Source: JAEWSN01 sp038249175 (GTDB lineage Bacteria > Bacillota > Clostridia > DSM-8532). Taken from it: a stretch of 5,543 nt of DNA. The position numbers and the translations under genes were made by a program. The notes beneath the pieces are model-generated. The model ran no database searches and was not told the DNA's origin. It worked only from the letters and a program-made list of their open reading frames with translations. Below, piece by piece: positions 4,864 to 5,543 of this stretch (position 1 is the stretch's first letter; every line of letters begins with the position of its first letter). The stretch covers positions 1 through 5,543 of the forward strand of contig JBBRWP010000220.1 of NCBI GenBank assembly GCA_038249175.1. Direction: 5' to 3'.

Positions 4864-5543
4864 TTATTGGAACATATGTCCGTTTTTACCATCTATAGCA
4901 CGCAATACAACTGGCAGTTCCTCAACTGTGTCCCGCATATCCGCAATGACACGGGTGAACCTGCCGCATATCTCTGCAAGCCCAGCATCGAAGGTATCAA
5001 ATGTTCTGACAACACTGCCGTCCATTTGCTCACTGAAAACCTTTACGGAATTATTCAGGTTCTCATTCAATGTACGTACTTCTTCTGATAGACCTTTAGC
5101 ATAGAGATTGATATCCCTGACCTGATCATCCATGCTATCTGACATGGATTTCATGTTTTCCGTAATATCATTGAGCGTTGTGTGCATAGAACGTTCCAGA
5201 TTTTCAAACGCGATGGATGTGATGTCATTAAAACGTGAAAATGCAACATCCAGCAGCATGCTCAAATCCTGCATCATGTGCAGCACCTGTTCATCCATTT
5301 TGGCGAAATACTGCCGGCTTTCAATCTGAATGGCCATCCGCTGTTCGTCCAATTCTTTGACAGTCAATTTATCCGCATCAATGGCTTCGCTGAGCTGCAT
5401 GCTGGCTTTTCCCATTGCTGAAGCCGCTTCCATTAGCACCGTTTGCATTTGCCGTGTCTGTTCCTGGTATTGGGCTATGCCGCCGCTCCAGGTGGCGATG
5501 GACCTCCACGCCTCCGGCACCGCCTCGTGCGCGTTCAAGAGCC
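4864..5543 (-). CDS. ZorA/MotA-like protein, C-terminal coiled-coil tail (5' end outside window)
   Basis: The frame stays open to the right edge: the first apparent start is a TTG at 5538, preceded in frame by another leucine codon and no stop, so the true N-terminus lies outside the window. The visible 225 or so residues have no membrane helix and are almost wholly amphipathic helix with heptad-like spacing of hydrophobic residues, for example LNDITENMKSMSDSMDDQV and LSEEVRTLNENLNNSVKVF, ending in GKNGHMFQ. A long helical tail after the MotA-like membrane part is characteristic of ZorA, where it projects into the cytoplasm as a signalling rod. The gene is first of three in tight order before a ZorB-like OmpA protein, which is the main reason for the call. 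On sequence alone, a chemoreceptor-like or other coiled-coil protein could look the same, because the MotA/TolQ/ExbB domain is not visible. Confidence 0.6.
   Translation of the reverse strand, partial: LLNAHEAVPEAWRSIATWSGGIAQYQEQTRQMQTVLMEAASAMGKASMQLSEAIDADKLTVKELDEQRMAIQIESRQYFAKMDEQVLHMMQDLSMLLDVAFSRFNDITSIAFENLERSMHTTLNDITENMKSMSDSMDDQVRDINLYAKGLSEEVRTLNENLNNSVKVFSEQMDGSVVRTFDTFDAGLAEICGRFTRVIADMRDTVEELPVVLRAIDGKNGHMFQ

Noticed and set aside
4824..4892. Longer ZorB-like start at 4892
   Set aside because: It would add 23 residues with no membrane or domain feature and overlap the upstream gene, whereas the ATG at 4823 has a well-placed AGGAG.

Overview
The window shows five genes, all on the minus strand, in two groups separated by a gene-free stretch of about 700 bp (1907-2604). 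In transcription order, right to left, they are: the C-terminal part of a ZorA/MotA-like coiled-coil protein (cut by the right edge), a ZorB-like single-pass membrane protein with an OmpA-type peptidoglycan-binding domain, a 450-residue protein tentatively placed with the ZorC/EH-signature family, a complete PilB/GspE-type pilus assembly ATPase, and the first 26 codons of a PilT-like ATPase (cut by the left edge). Type IV pilus ATPases together with an OmpA-like peptidoglycan anchor suggest a Gram-negative, diderm bacterium. Base composition is moderate in the genes and AT-rich in the spacer. I cannot name a taxon.

Right region (2605-5543): three tightly packed genes, with 40 bp between the first two and a 4-bp ATGA overlap between the last two, form one operon. 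The order and protein types recall the zorA-zorB-zorC core of the Zorya anti-phage system, in which a MotA/MotB-like membrane motor signals to cytoplasmic effectors. Two things do not fit a textbook Zorya. No ZorD helicase/nuclease or ZorE nuclease follows the third gene, and the ZorB-like membrane helix lacks the acidic residue that carries ions in MotB/ZorB proteins. The operon ends at a palindromic terminator-like hairpin.

Middle region (1907-2604): the half next to the Zorya-like operon (2335-2564) is a nearly unbroken run of seven short hairpins plus a 25-bp tandem repeat. It could be a structured RNA or a hairpin-rich repeat element. The other half is AT-rich and holds a good sigma70-like promoter for the pilus genes (TTGACA, 17 bp, CATTAT), with a 9-bp direct repeat just upstream and a roughly 210-nt leader containing two adjoining hairpins.

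Left region (1-1906): pilB and pilT would power pilus extension and retraction respectively. PilB carries a textbook pair of MshEN cyclic-di-GMP-binding motifs. The pilB-pilT junction has been tandemly multiplied: about four copies, two of them good and one decayed, of a roughly 50-bp unit carrying the pilB stop codon and the pilT start region now separate the two genes, leaving two eight-codon decoy reading frames that begin like PilT.
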